Origin: JAUMBM01 sp964645715
GTDB taxonomy: Bacteria; Bacteroidota; Bacteroidia; Chitinophagales; Saprospiraceae
Reading direction: 5' to 3'
Assembly: GCA_964645715.1 (NCBI GenBank)
Contig: CAZYAO010000016.1
Span: forward strand, 9,703-73,702
Length of the DNA stretch: 64,000 bases
Shown here: one piece after another, positions 25,331 through 33,625 of the stretch
Layout of the letters: the number at the start of each line of letters is the position of its first letter
How positions within the stretch are numbered: position 1 is the first letter of the stretch
The notes under the pieces: generated by a model
Database searches by the model: none
What the model saw: the letters and a program-made list of their open reading frames with translations, nothing else
What the model was told of the DNA's origin: nothing
Program-made: the position numbers and the translations under genes

Positions 25331-25416
25331 GTATTTGAAAATTTTTTCTAAAAATTGGAAAAAATATCCTAATTGAAGGTACAGCTATTCTATATCAGTC
25401 TATTCCGGCAAAAAAA

Positions 25417-26028
25417 TCAGACTAAGGAAGGATAAATAAGGGAGACAAACTCAGCTTGACCCCGTTGGGTCATGTAGGGGATAATCTGGCTCCAGACGGC
25501 CTCTTTGAAGAGTTTTTCATCAAACGGCAGCCCCCGCAGCACGCGCTGCGGCAGCCAGAAGATGATAGACATCCAGATATTGTTGGCGAGGAGTTCGTTC
25601 ATTTCATTGGACTGGGCGATTAGTATACCGCGGGAGATATCGAAGTCGATACGTCCTTTAATCTGCAGCAGCATACGGTTGATGTACTGGTGCCATTTGC
25701 CGATGATCTCCGGATAGTTGCGCTCGATCTCAAAAATATCAGTGAAGTAAAATTTATACTTCATAAAAAACAGGTAATAATTGTCGAGCTTCCTGTCTAT
25801 CCCCATGAAAGTCTCTTCGGGCAGATAGTCGGACAGGATCATCATAAACTCCTGAAAGATTTCATCGTACACATAAGATACGATGGCCTCTTTATTTTTG
25901 AAATGATAGGCGAGGTTGCCAACACTAATGCCGCACTCATCTGCTATTTGTTGCAGCCTTACATTGGCGACACCGTGTTCGTTAAACATTTTGATAGATC
26001 CCTCGAGTATCCGTTGTTTCGTACTCAT
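25417..26028 (-). CDS. TetR/AcrR-family regulator, hydrogenase-linked copy 1
   Basis: A DNA-binding regulator of 203 residues. The N-terminal helix-turn-helix is TKQRILEGSIKMFNEHGVANVRLQQIADECGISVGNLAYHFKNKEAIV (spanning residues about 3-50), a standard TetR fold. The remainder is a ligand-binding helical domain rich in aromatic residues (YYLFFMKYKFYFTDIFEIE). It is clearly related to the TetR gene at 26380-27033, sharing the NVRLQ...IS.GN..YH.K.K(D/E)AI pattern, so the pair arose by duplication. It lies 212 bases upstream of the hydrogenase small subunit on the same strand; regulation of that operon is the simplest guess. Confidence 0.85.
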   Translation of the reverse strand: MSTKQRILEGSIKMFNEHGVANVRLQQIADECGISVGNLAYHFKNKEAIVSYVYDEIFQEFMMILSDYLPEETFMGIDRKLDNYYLFFMKYKFYFTDIFEIERNYPEIIGKWHQYINRMLLQIKGRIDFDISRGILIAQSNEMNELLANNIWMSIIFWLPQRVLRGLPFDEKLFKEAVWSQIIPYMTQRGQAEFVSLIYPSLV

Positions 26029-26039
26029 ATTGCAGGAAA

Positions 26040-26402
26040 TTAATTGTAGTTGAGCTGAAGATCGGAGATACTGAGCACCAGTGTACCCCGCTGGTCTTTG
26101 GCTGCCTGCCGGCGAAACAAGCTACCGAGGAGCAGCGCTTTTTCCCGGGAAGGATGGCTGGATATCTTCCGGATGATAAATTTCAGTGGATCTTTATGGC
26201 TGGCAAAAAGCAGATCGATGCACCAGGTACCCCGTCGGCGCACAACTTGTTCGACCACGGAAGATTCCGACAGCCACTTATCGTCTTTGATAAAGGCTAT
26301 ATCGGCCGGGTTGCCACGCAGCCCGTCGTACAGGAACTGCGTATTGATGGTCTGCAACAGCCATTTGTAGGTTTCGTAATCAAGACAGCAGCGTGAATGC
26401 AT
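26040..26402 (-). CDS. 120-residue orphan protein between two TetR genes
   Basis: An unrecognised protein of 120 residues, ATG at 26402. It overlaps the end of the upstream TetR gene by 23 bases and stops 11 bases before the next TetR gene, so the three look like one operon. Codon use resembles the neighbouring genes, which supports coding. There is no signal peptide and no membrane span. Basic patches occur (VVRRRGTWCIDLLFASHKD, SSHPSREKALLLGSLFRRQ) and three cysteines (5, 6, 61). It might interact with the regulators or be a ligand-processing factor; nothing in the sequence settles this. Confidence 0.55.
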   Translation of the reverse strand: MHSRCCLDYETYKWLLQTINTQFLYDGLRGNPADIAFIKDDKWLSESSVVEQVVRRRGTWCIDLLFASHKDPLKFIIRKISSHPSREKALLLGSLFRRQAAKDQRGTLVLSISDLQLNYN

Positions 26403-27033
26403 CGTCGGGCAGTTTTTTTAACTGAAGCAGCTGCTGGTATTCCAGATGCCCTTGCGGGCTGAATACCGGTAGCAGAGCGCTCCAGAGAGTTGTATTAAAA
26501 ACGGCATAATCCAGTGGATTACAGCCGGTAATTTCTTGTCGCTGCAGCCAGTTTTCGAGCATCCAAAGCCAGCTCCCGGCCATTGACTGATAGAAGCCAG
26601 GTGTTGGCTCTTGCATAAATGCCCCCCGCGCGAGGTTGAAAGTAAACATAAGACCGAGTTGTTGTTCCTGCCAGCGGATATGCTCCCGATGGCTTTCGCC
26701 AATCTCCGGATAAGCTCTGACGACCTCGAGAGTATCCTGGTAAAAAAAGCGATACTTGTGCTGCAGCTGAAAACTCGACAGCAGGTAGCGGTCTATATCC
26801 TCGAACAAAGGCAGTGTCCGGAATTCGGCCAGCAGTATTTGCTGTTCGGCCTGTATCTGCCGCCAGATATCCCCGATGATAGCGTCCTTGGTCTTATAGT
26901 GATAGGTGATATTGCCCAGACTGATGATCGTAGCATCTGAGATATGCTGCAGGCGCACGTTGACCAGCCCCATCTCATTGAACAGCGAGATAGCGGCCTG
27001 AATAATCTTTCGCTTGGTTGTCTGGCTGCTCAA
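26380..27033 (-). CDS. TetR/AcrR-family regulator, hydrogenase-linked copy 2
   Basis: A 217-residue TetR-type regulator using a TTG start at 27033. The helix-turn-helix is visible at about residues 6-55 (TKRKIIQAAISLFNEMGLVN, then a GNITYHYKTKDAI recognition-helix region). The C-terminal domain has tryptophan-rich helices (MAGSWLWMLENWLQRQ). It is divergent from hypB across 153 bases that contain a palindrome at 27099-27111 and a consensus hypB promoter, so it is well placed to control both itself and the hyp genes. It is paralogous to the TetR gene at 25417-26028. Confidence 0.84.
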   Translation of the reverse strand: MSSQTTKRKIIQAAISLFNEMGLVNVRLQHISDATIISLGNITYHYKTKDAIIGDIWRQIQAEQQILLAEFRTLPLFEDIDRYLLSSFQLQHKYRFFYQDTLEVVRAYPEIGESHREHIRWQEQQLGLMFTFNLARGAFMQEPTPGFYQSMAGSWLWMLENWLQRQEITGCNPLDYAVFNTTLWSALLPVFSPQGHLEYQQLLQLKKLPDDAFTLLS

Positions 27034-27098
27034 AATCTAATTATTTGGTTTTCCTTACAATGCACCTAATCTAAGTAACAAGTTCCAAATTTAGAAAT

Positions 27099-27111
27099 TG
27101 TTTACTAAACA
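27099..27111. promoter_or_regulatory. Palindrome TGTTTACTAAACA upstream of hypB
   Basis: A 13-base perfect odd-centred palindrome 9 bases upstream of the hypB -33 box and 65 bases from the divergent TetR start. The surrounding TAGAAA-N3-TTTACTAA-N-C-N-GGGA arrangement (27092-27115) is repeated almost exactly upstream of hypC (33174-33197), which makes it a strong operator candidate. Confidence 0.55.
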
Positions 27112-27120
27112 GGGATAAAA

Positions 27121-27152
27121 TTTGACGCTCTACATCCTATCCTATACATTTG
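27121..27152 (+). promoter_or_regulatory. hypB promoter (TTTG-N20-TACATTTG)
   Basis: The -33 box TTTG is at 27121-27124 and the -7 box TACATTTG at 27145-27152, exactly 20 bases apart. The predicted start near 27159 leaves a leader of about 28 bases before the hypB ATG. Confidence 0.7.
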
Positions 27153-27186
27153 TAGTCTTCACGTACTTTATCACAATGTCTGTATC

Positions 27187-27909
27187 ATGGCAAATCTAAG
27201 AGTGCTTAAGTCCAACAGGAATGCGAGGGGGACACTTGCCTGTGACAACACAACCATGCATTTACTGCAGGCCAACGATTTTGTGGCCGACGCTATAAGG
27301 AAATATGCTGCTGAGCGCAATATTTTGGTTGTCAATATAGTATCTTCTGCAGGCAGTGGAAAAACCACCCTGATGCAGGAAACAGTCAGGCGTTTGGGCG
27401 GAGAAATTTCAATGATGGTGCTGGTAGGAGACTTGGAGACGGAGCGCGATGCCGACCGCATACGCAGTGTTGGGGGCAATGCGCTGCAAATTGTAACCGG
27501 CGGCATTTGCCACCTCGAGGCCCAGATGATTTGGCAGGCGATGCAAAGTATCAATCTGGAGGGTGTAGAGTTGTTGTTCATCGAAAATGTAGGTAATCTG
27601 GTCTGTCCGGCTTCTTTTGACCTTGGGGAAGACTACCGTGTAACACTCATTGCCAGTACAGAAGGTGATGACAAGCCTAAAAAGTACCCCAAAATGTTTT
27701 TGACAAGCGAGCTCATGGTTGTCTCGAAATCAGACCTGCTGCCATATCTTCCTTTCAGTGTGGAGGCAGTTACCCAGGACGCCCGGGAGATTAATCCGGC
27801 GCTGGAGGTAATCAGCTTATCGAGCACCTCCGGCGAGGGCATGGAGGCGTGGTGTGCATGGCTGCGAAAGCGGGTTGAGGAGAAAAAAGCTGCGGCCGTA
27901 ACTGCCTGA
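27187..27909 (+). CDS. hypB: Hydrogenase nickel-incorporation GTPase HypB
   Basis: GTPase that, with HypA, delivers Ni to the large subunit. The 240-residue protein has the P-loop SSAGSGKTTLM at about residues 53-63, GDLETERDADRI, the metal-site region TGGICHLEA, FIENVGNLVCP with a conserved Cys, and the guanine-specificity motif SKSD near residue 180. It has neither the histidine-rich stretch nor the N-terminal CxxCGC site that some HypB proteins use to store nickel, so nickel must come from elsewhere; an ABC importer gene set lies in the same operon. It begins the plus-strand hyp operon behind a consensus promoter; hypF starts 1 base after its stop. Confidence 0.94.
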   Translation: MANLRVLKSNRNARGTLACDNTTMHLLQANDFVADAIRKYAAERNILVVNIVSSAGSGKTTLMQETVRRLGGEISMMVLVGDLETERDADRIRSVGGNALQIVTGGICHLEAQMIWQAMQSINLEGVELLFIENVGNLVCPASFDLGEDYRVTLIASTEGDDKPKKYPKMFLTSELMVVSKSDLLPYLPFSVEAVTQDAREINPALEVISLSSTSGEGMEAWCAWLRKRVEEKKAAAVTA

Positions 27910-27910
27910 T

Positions 27911-30178
27911 ATGCATTCTTACCACCTTCATATCCGCGGGCAGGTACAAGGTGTAGGCTTCAGGCCCTTTGTATATCGGCTGGCGCAGCAGTACGGTCTG
28001 CAGGGTAGCGTGTCCAATGGTACCGATGGTGTACACATATTGGTCAATGCAATGCCTGAAGATTTTAGCCGTTTTCGGGATGATATCTGTCGGCAGGCAC
28101 CCTCTATGGCTCGCATTACGGCGGTTGACTGGTCGGAGACAGCGGCAGCGGATTATGCAGGCTTCTCCATCGTAGCCTCTGCAGCCCACGACAAGCGCGA
28201 TGTACTCATCAGCCCAGACTTTGGGCTTTGCGCGGCTTGCAGGGAAGAATTGTGGGATGCCAGCAACCGTCGTTATCAATTTCCCTTCACCACTTGCACC
28301 CAGTGCGGTCCTCGCCTGTCGATCATCGAAAATATTCCCTATGATCGCGAGTATACGACGATGGTACCCTTTGTTATGTGCGAGCCATGCCGGGAAGAAT
28401 ACGAAGCGATAACAGATCGGCGGTACTTTTCGCAGACCAACGCCTGCAGTAGCTGCGGCCCGCAGCTGGCGGTGTATGGTCAGTCGACAACAACAACTGA
28501 TCCTATAGGCGAAGTAGTAGCATGGCTGCAGTCGGGCGCCATTGTAGCAGTCAAAGGTGTGGGCGGATTTCTGCTACTGTGCGATGCCTGCAATGCGGAA
28601 GCCATAGGGCGGCTGCGCAAGCGCAAAAACAGGCCCCGCAAGCCGCTGGCGCTTTTATACCCTGACCTGGCCCGCATAGAAGCGGATGTGCTGCTTAGCG
28701 AGGGCGCGAGAGCTGCGCTGCAGCACAGCAGCTTTCCGATCGTGCTGTGTCCCCTGCGGGCAACACCTGCCTCACCGCTGCCGATGGAACTCATTGCCCC
28801 CGGCCTCCGCCAGCTCGGTCTCATGCTGCCCAACAGCCCACTGCTCGACTTGCTGGCAGGCCGTTTTGGCAGACCCTTGGTAGCCACCAGCGGCAATGTG
28901 AGCGGGGCACCCATTTGTTACCAAAACGAACAGGCTGCCACACATCTTTCATCGATTGCCGACCGGCTGCTCGTCCACAACCGCGACATTGTCATCCCCC
29001 AGGACGACAGCGTGTGCCGGTTTTCCCGCATCAATGACCAGCGGATACTGCTGCGTCGCAGCCGGGGGCTGGCACCCACCTACTGGCACGCACGGGAGCA
29101 AGCTTACCCGACGGTACTGGCTATGGGTGCCGACATGAAGAGCGTTTTTGGCATCAGCCACCAGCAAAACATATATCTGAGTCAGTACCTGGGCGATTTG
29201 GGAAGCTATGACAGTCAGCAGCAATACGAGTATGTGCTGCAGCACTACCTCAAGCTCACTGGCTGTCAGCCGCTCGTGATATTGCACGACCTTCACCCCG
29301 CTTACGTTTCCACCCGGCTGGCCCACACCCTGGAAGCATCCGAAAGGCACGCCTTTCAGCACCACAAAGCCCACCTTGCAGCCTGTCTTTTCGAAAATGA
29401 CCTACTGGACGGTGAGGAAGCCGTGCTGGGTGTCGTATGGGACGGAGTAGGTTATGGCGAAGACGGGCAGATATGGGGCGGAGAATTCTTCCGTTACCAG
29501 GCAGGGCAATTCCTGCGTGCCTACCACTTTGACTATTTCGACTACCTGTTGGGCGACAAGATGTCGCTGGAGCCGCGGCTTGCAGCCCTTTCGGCATGCA
29601 AACAGGCTGCCTGGGCAGAGGAGCTGCTGCGCCCCAAATTTACGCAGCAGGAGTGGCAGCTCTACACCCGCCTGCTATCGCAACAGGCCGGGCTGCAGAC
29701 ATCGAGTGTCGGCAGGCTGTTTGACGCAGTTGCCTGTCTGCTAGGGCTGGGCGACCGCAACACCTACGAAGGCGAAGCCGCCATCTACGTTGAGCAGTTG
29801 GCGCAGCAGTATGTGCAGGCCAACGGCTTCGACCCGATTGACAGCTACGTACAAGCGCAGGCGAGTTACTACCGGATACCGACATACAGCATTTTTCAGT
29901 ACCTGCTCATCGACCTGAAAAAAGGCCGCGATAAAGCCTACATTGCAGCCAAATTTCATCGGACCCTGGTACAGATAGTCGAGAACGTAGCCCGCTATAC
30001 AGGTTGCACAAAACTTGCCTTCAGCGGCGGCGTATTCCAGAACGGCTTGCTGGCAGACATGCTCATTGACCGGCTCAGCGCGGGCCATCAGTTGTTTTTT
30101 CACCGACAGGTATCGCCCAACGATGAGAATATAGCATTGGGGCAGCTTGCACTTTATTTCAAAAATTTACGCCCATGA
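27911..30178 (+). CDS. hypF: Carbamoyltransferase HypF
   Basis: Makes the carbamoyl group on HypE that becomes the cyanide ligands of the active-site iron. The 755-residue protein shows all four modules: acylphosphatase-like (RGQVQGVGFRPFVYRLA, residues about 8-24), two zinc fingers of CX2C-X18-CX2C form (from CAACREELWD and CEPCREEYEA), a YrdC-like domain with KRKNRPRKPLALLYPD, and a Kae1-like C-terminal domain with HHKAHLAACLFEN and FSGGVFQNGLL. Its partner HypE is not in the visible sequence. The 3' end overlaps the ABC binding-protein gene by ATGA. Confidence 0.95.
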   Translation: MHSYHLHIRGQVQGVGFRPFVYRLAQQYGLQGSVSNGTDGVHILVNAMPEDFSRFRDDICRQAPSMARITAVDWSETAAADYAGFSIVASAAHDKRDVLISPDFGLCAACREELWDASNRRYQFPFTTCTQCGPRLSIIENIPYDREYTTMVPFVMCEPCREEYEAITDRRYFSQTNACSSCGPQLAVYGQSTTTTDPIGEVVAWLQSGAIVAVKGVGGFLLLCDACNAEAIGRLRKRKNRPRKPLALLYPDLARIEADVLLSEGARAALQHSSFPIVLCPLRATPASPLPMELIAPGLRQLGLMLPNSPLLDLLAGRFGRPLVATSGNVSGAPICYQNEQAATHLSSIADRLLVHNRDIVIPQDDSVCRFSRINDQRILLRRSRGLAPTYWHAREQAYPTVLAMGADMKSVFGISHQQNIYLSQYLGDLGSYDSQQQYEYVLQHYLKLTGCQPLVILHDLHPAYVSTRLAHTLEASERHAFQHHKAHLAACLFENDLLDGEEAVLGVVWDGVGYGEDGQIWGGEFFRYQAGQFLRAYHFDYFDYLLGDKMSLEPRLAALSACKQAAWAEELLRPKFTQQEWQLYTRLLSQQAGLQTSSVGRLFDAVACLLGLGDRNTYEGEAAIYVEQLAQQYVQANGFDPIDSYVQAQASYYRIPTYSIFQYLLIDLKKGRDKAYIAAKFHRTLVQIVENVARYTGCTKLAFSGGVFQNGLLADMLIDRLSAGHQLFFHRQVSPNDENIALGQLALYFKNLRP

Positions 30179-31269
30179 AACCGCGAGCATGTCGCCCTTT
30201 TTTTCCTCCCTCCCTGCTGCTGGCCGCCCTGTTGCTGGCGGCCTGCGGCCAAAAGCCGGCTGAACAGCCGACATTGCAGCCAGTACGCGACGCGCTGGGG
30301 CGCGAGCTGCAGCTAAAAATGCCCGTAGAAAAAGTACTTACCCTGAAAGCGGGCGCGCTGCGCCTGCTGTGCTATATGGGCGTGCAGGACAAAGTAAGCT
30401 ACATCGAGCAAAATGAGCAGAAGCGACAGGTAACCTACCTGATGGCCCACCCCCAGCTCCGAACACTACCGGTGCTAGGCATCGGCAACCAGTACGATCC
30501 GGAGGCAGTAGCAGCCAGTGAGGCGGAGCTCATCATTGCCACGTACATGACGGCGGCAGAAGCCGACGCACTGCAGGCCAGGGTAGGGAAGCCCGTTTTT
30601 GTACTCACCTACGGTGATATGGGTGATCGTCTGGCGGAGCTCTTTGGCAGCTTCCGCGCGCTGGGCGCGCTTTTTGACCGCCAGGGGCGGGCAGACAGCC
30701 TCATTGTTTTTATTGAAAAAAACAGGCAGCAGCTGGCAGCCGGCAGCGCCGGTGCCGCAGCTGCTACGGCCTACCTCGGCGGGGTGGCCTTCAATGGTGC
30801 CCATGGCCTGCGCTCGTCGCGCGTCCACTATCCCCCTTTCCTGCTGGCAGGCATCAGCAGCCCCGTCGACGGGCTGCCCAATAGCCTGCAGGAGCTGGGT
30901 GACGGGCAAAAAAATATCCTCATCGACCCTGAGCAGATAGTCGACTGGGATACCGACTTCCTGTTTCTCGATGCCGCTGGCCGCGATTTGTGGGAGCAGG
31001 AGCTCTGGCAGCCGGCCTATCGTCGGCTGCGTGCCTTGCGGCAAGGGCAGGCCTTCGTGCTGCTGCCCTTCAATTGGCATACCATCAACTACGAACATCT
31101 ACTGTGCAACGCCTGGTTTGTAGCAAAGGTGACCAATCCGCGCGCCTTTGGCGGGATTGACATCGAGTCGAAAAGTCGTGAAATAACAACCTTTTTCCTG
31201 GGTAAAGACGTATACGCTGTGATTGACAGCACCTATCGAGCATTCAGAAAAATAGAGGGGAATGACTAA
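30175..31269 (+). CDS. ABC transporter substrate-binding lipoprotein, metal/metal-chelate (FecB/BtuF-type)
   Basis: Ligand-binding component of an importer, 364 residues, lipoprotein signal with lipobox LLAAC (Cys24). The fold is class III: DALGRELQLKMPVEKVLTLK at the start, a long backbone helix in the middle, and two lobes. The phrase HGLRSSRVHYPPFLLAGISS resembles binding proteins annotated for iron or other metal complexes. Its ATG overlaps the hypF stop (ATGA) and the permease gene overlaps its end by 8 bases. This genetic coupling to hypB/hypF makes nickel (free or chelated) the likeliest cargo; iron or cobalt complexes cannot be excluded. Confidence 0.83.
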   Translation: MKPRACRPFFPPSLLLAALLLAACGQKPAEQPTLQPVRDALGRELQLKMPVEKVLTLKAGALRLLCYMGVQDKVSYIEQNEQKRQVTYLMAHPQLRTLPVLGIGNQYDPEAVAASEAELIIATYMTAAEADALQARVGKPVFVLTYGDMGDRLAELFGSFRALGALFDRQGRADSLIVFIEKNRQQLAAGSAGAAAATAYLGGVAFNGAHGLRSSRVHYPPFLLAGISSPVDGLPNSLQELGDGQKNILIDPEQIVDWDTDFLFLDAAGRDLWEQELWQPAYRRLRALRQGQAFVLLPFNWHTINYEHLLCNAWFVAKVTNPRAFGGIDIESKSREITTFFLGKDVYAVIDSTYRAFRKIEGND

Positions 31270-32338
31270 CAACAGCGAGGGCGAAGGGCTGCTGCAGCGC
31301 TATGCTGCCTACAATCGATCGAAGCGTATATATTTGATTGTCAATATACTGTTGCTCATTGGCTTGTTCGTGCTGGGTATATCACTGGGGCCGAGTGAGC
31401 TGGGACTGGCGGATATGCTGGCCAGCCTGCAGGCTGGCGGCAGCGATACAGACCGCCACATACTGCTGCAGCTGCGGCTGCCGCGGCTGCTGGCAGCCAT
31501 CATGAGCGGTACGGCACTGGCCGTGTCGGGGGTTGTCATGCAAAGTGTGCTGCGCAATCCGCTGGGTTCGCCCTTCACGCTGGGTATTTCCAACGCCGCC
31601 GCCTTTGGCGCGGCGCTTGCGTTTGTTTTTTTTGACGCCGAAAAAGCTGCCGCCTGGCTGGGCAGCGAGGGCGTCTGGCTGCAATCGATGCTGGTGACGC
31701 TGTCGGCATTTGTCTGGGCCATCATCTGCTGCTTGTTTATACTATTGGTTGCCAACCTCCGGGGAGCGACACCAGAGAACATGATCCTCACGGGTATCAT
31801 CGCCAGCACCCTTTTTACGGCCCTGACCTCCATCCTTCAATACATTGCAGACGATGTCAAGTTGGCCTCCATTGTCTTCTGGACATTCGGCGACCTGTCG
31901 AAGGGCGACTGGCGGTCGCTGCTGCTGCAATTGCTGCTGGTGGTACCTGTGCTGGCTTATTTTATGCATCGGCGTCAGCACTTCAACGCACTGGATGCCG
32001 GCGATGAAGTAGCGCACAGCCTTGGTATCCGCGTCAACCGATTCAGGCTGGTAGCGATGGTACTGAGCTCGTTGCTGACGGCGGCGATTGTTGCCTTTTA
32101 CGGCATCATTGCCTTTGTTGGGCTGGTGGTGCCGCACATTGTCAGGAAGCTGATTGGCGGGGATGAGCGTTTTCTGCTGCCTGCGGCCGCTGTTTCGGGC
32201 GCTGTATTTTTGCTGTTGTGCGATATGATTGCCCGCTCACTGCTGCGTCCTGTGGTCATTCCTGTGGGAATCCTCACGTCGCTGATTGGCGCTCCACTGT
32301 TCATTTTGTTGCTCATCAGACGCAAACAATATCATTAA
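31262..32338 (+). CDS. FecCD/BtuC-type ABC transporter permease
   Basis: Inner-membrane permease of 358 residues with about ten hydrophobic spans. Family phrases are LLQLRLPRLLAAIMSGTALAVSG (split over residues about 62-84), SVLRNPLGSPFTLGISNAAA, and AFYGIIAFVGLVVPHIVRKL near the C-terminal half, which includes the coupling helix. It overlaps the binding-protein gene by 8 bases and its TAA shares bases with the ATPase ATG (TAATG). The pair of identical permeases plus BtuD-type ATPase would form the channel. Confidence 0.92.
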   Translation: MTNNSEGEGLLQRYAAYNRSKRIYLIVNILLLIGLFVLGISLGPSELGLADMLASLQAGGSDTDRHILLQLRLPRLLAAIMSGTALAVSGVVMQSVLRNPLGSPFTLGISNAAAFGAALAFVFFDAEKAAAWLGSEGVWLQSMLVTLSAFVWAIICCLFILLVANLRGATPENMILTGIIASTLFTALTSILQYIADDVKLASIVFWTFGDLSKGDWRSLLLQLLLVVPVLAYFMHRRQHFNALDAGDEVAHSLGIRVNRFRLVAMVLSSLLTAAIVAFYGIIAFVGLVVPHIVRKLIGGDERFLLPAAAVSGAVFLLLCDMIARSLLRPVVIPVGILTSLIGAPLFILLLIRRKQYH

Positions 32339-33099
32339 TGGCCATGATCAGACTCGATCAGCTGTGTTTTCATTACCCTCAAAGACCATTGGTTATCAAC
32401 GGACTGAGTTGTGAATTTGAAAAAGCCAGCATGACTGCCATCCTGGGTGTCAATGGCTCCGGCAAGTCTACCCTCATTCGCCTGCTCAATGGCTGGCTCA
32501 AGGCCAGCGGGGGCAGTGTGTATATAGGAGAAAAAAACCTCCGGGACATTTCCGTGGCAGCCCTTGCGCGAAAAATAGCCTATGTTCCACAGTTTCAGCC
32601 GCAGCTGTTTCCGGTGACCGTCTTCGATACTGTGCTCAGTGGCAGGATACCCCATGCCGGTGCGAGGCCTTCTTCGGAAGACCTGGCCATGGTGGAAAAA
32701 GTGTTGCTGCGCCTTCAGCTGGCATCGCTGGCGCTGCGCAATGTACAGCAACTGAGTGGCGGAGAGCGCCAGAAAGTGCTGATTGCAAGAGCACTGGCAC
32801 AGGCGACGGAAGTTGTGCTGTTGGATGAGCCCACGGCCAGTCTCGACCTGAAGCACCAGCACGAGGTACTGGGGCTGCTACGCGAGCTGAAAGAAGAGGG
32901 ACTTTGCATCATACTGGCGTTGCACGACATCAATATGGCCGTCCGCTACTGCTCTCACTGCCTTTTGCTCAAAGAAGGCCGTCTGCTGGCAGCCGGGGAG
33001 GTTGGAATAATTGATACAGACCTGCTCCAAGCGTTGTACGATGTGGAGGTTGCTATGGTGGAAGTAGGGGGGCAGCGGGTATTTATTTCCGCCGGCTGA
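32338..33099 (+). CDS. ABC transporter ATP-binding protein of the hydrogenase-linked importer
   Basis: ATPase of 253 residues that powers the importer. Walker A is GVNGSGKSTLIRLL near residues 37-50, the signature motif is LSGGERQK near 138-145, Walker B with D-loop is VVLLDEPTASLD near 157-168, and the switch His is in LALHDINMA. The frame is open 40 codons upstream, but the ATG at 32338 (MAMIRLDQ) fits the family and overlaps the permease stop. A hairpin begins at its stop codon, and the next gene, hypC, has its own upstream region. Confidence 0.92.
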   Translation: MAMIRLDQLCFHYPQRPLVINGLSCEFEKASMTAILGVNGSGKSTLIRLLNGWLKASGGSVYIGEKNLRDISVAALARKIAYVPQFQPQLFPVTVFDTVLSGRIPHAGARPSSEDLAMVEKVLLRLQLASLALRNVQQLSGGERQKVLIARALAQATEVVLLDEPTASLDLKHQHEVLGLLRELKEEGLCIILALHDINMAVRYCSHCLLLKEGRLLAAGEVGIIDTDLLQALYDVEVAMVEVGGQRVFISAG

Positions 33100-33132
33100 T
33101 GCACTTTAGCGGCGGCAGCCGCCAAAGTGCAT
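33099..33132 (+). terminator. Hairpin closing the hypB-hypF-ABC operon
   Basis: A 15-bp stem with one A/C mismatch (ATGCACTTT and GCGGC pairing with GCCGC and AAAGTGCAT) around a 4-base GGCA loop, starting at the ATPase stop codon. A run of eight T follows 12 bases after the stem. It belongs to the GGCGGC/GCCGCC-core hairpins seen elsewhere in the window. Confidence 0.55.
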
Positions 33133-33182
33133 TGGGGAGGTGCTTTTTTTTAAAAAATAAAAACCTGCATAAATAGAAAATA

Positions 33183-33190
33183 TTTACTAA
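33183..33190. promoter_or_regulatory. TTTACTAA element upstream of hypC
   Basis: The 24-base stretch 33174-33197 repeats the layout of the hypB operator candidate: TAGAAA, three bases, TTTACTAA, then GGGA. A TTTG at 33211-33214 could be a -33 box, but no matching TAnnTTTG follows at the right distance. Confidence 0.5.
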
Positions 33191-33264
33191 TCCGGGAAAT
33201 TCAGTTCAGGTTTGTGCAAAATTTATGAATATTGTTTTTCGATTTAATACCAAAACAAAGCAAT

Positions 33265-33555
33265 ATGTGTCTGGCGATTCCCGGAAAAATTAAGAGCATA
33301 GAATACCAGTACGACGGGCTGGTGAAAATGGCCAAGGTTCAGTTTGGCGGCATCACCAAGGAAGCGAGTCTGGAGATGTTACCGGCTGCCAAGGAGGGCG
33401 ACTATGTGCTGGTGCATGTGGGGGTGGCCATCAGTATTGTCGATGAAGAAGAAGCCATGCTGACTTTCAGGTACCTGGAGGAGATTGGTGAGATTGACGA
33501 GCTCATCGAGAGCAGCCAGATTGATCGCAACAGCCTGGGGGGCGGTGATTATTAA
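33265..33555 (+). CDS. hypC: Hydrogenase maturation chaperone HypC
   Basis: Small chaperone that carries the Fe(CN)2CO unit with HypD and then escorts the large subunit. The 96-residue protein starts MCLAIPGKIKSI, so Cys2 becomes the essential N-terminal residue after Met removal; this fixes the start at 33265 rather than the upstream in-frame codon at 33232. The conserved His is in YVLVHVGVAIS near residue 48. The C-terminal tail (ESSQIDRNSLGGGDY) is slightly longer than usual. hypD follows 70 bases downstream. Confidence 0.94.
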   Translation: MCLAIPGKIKSIEYQYDGLVKMAKVQFGGITKEASLEMLPAAKEGDYVLVHVGVAISIVDEEEAMLTFRYLEEIGEIDELIESSQIDRNSLGGGDY

Positions 33556-33625
33556 TAAAAAAGCCTGTTGGTACCGCTATCTGTACGGTCAGTGGTGCCG
33601 GTAGCCCGCAAAGAGGAGAGGGACT

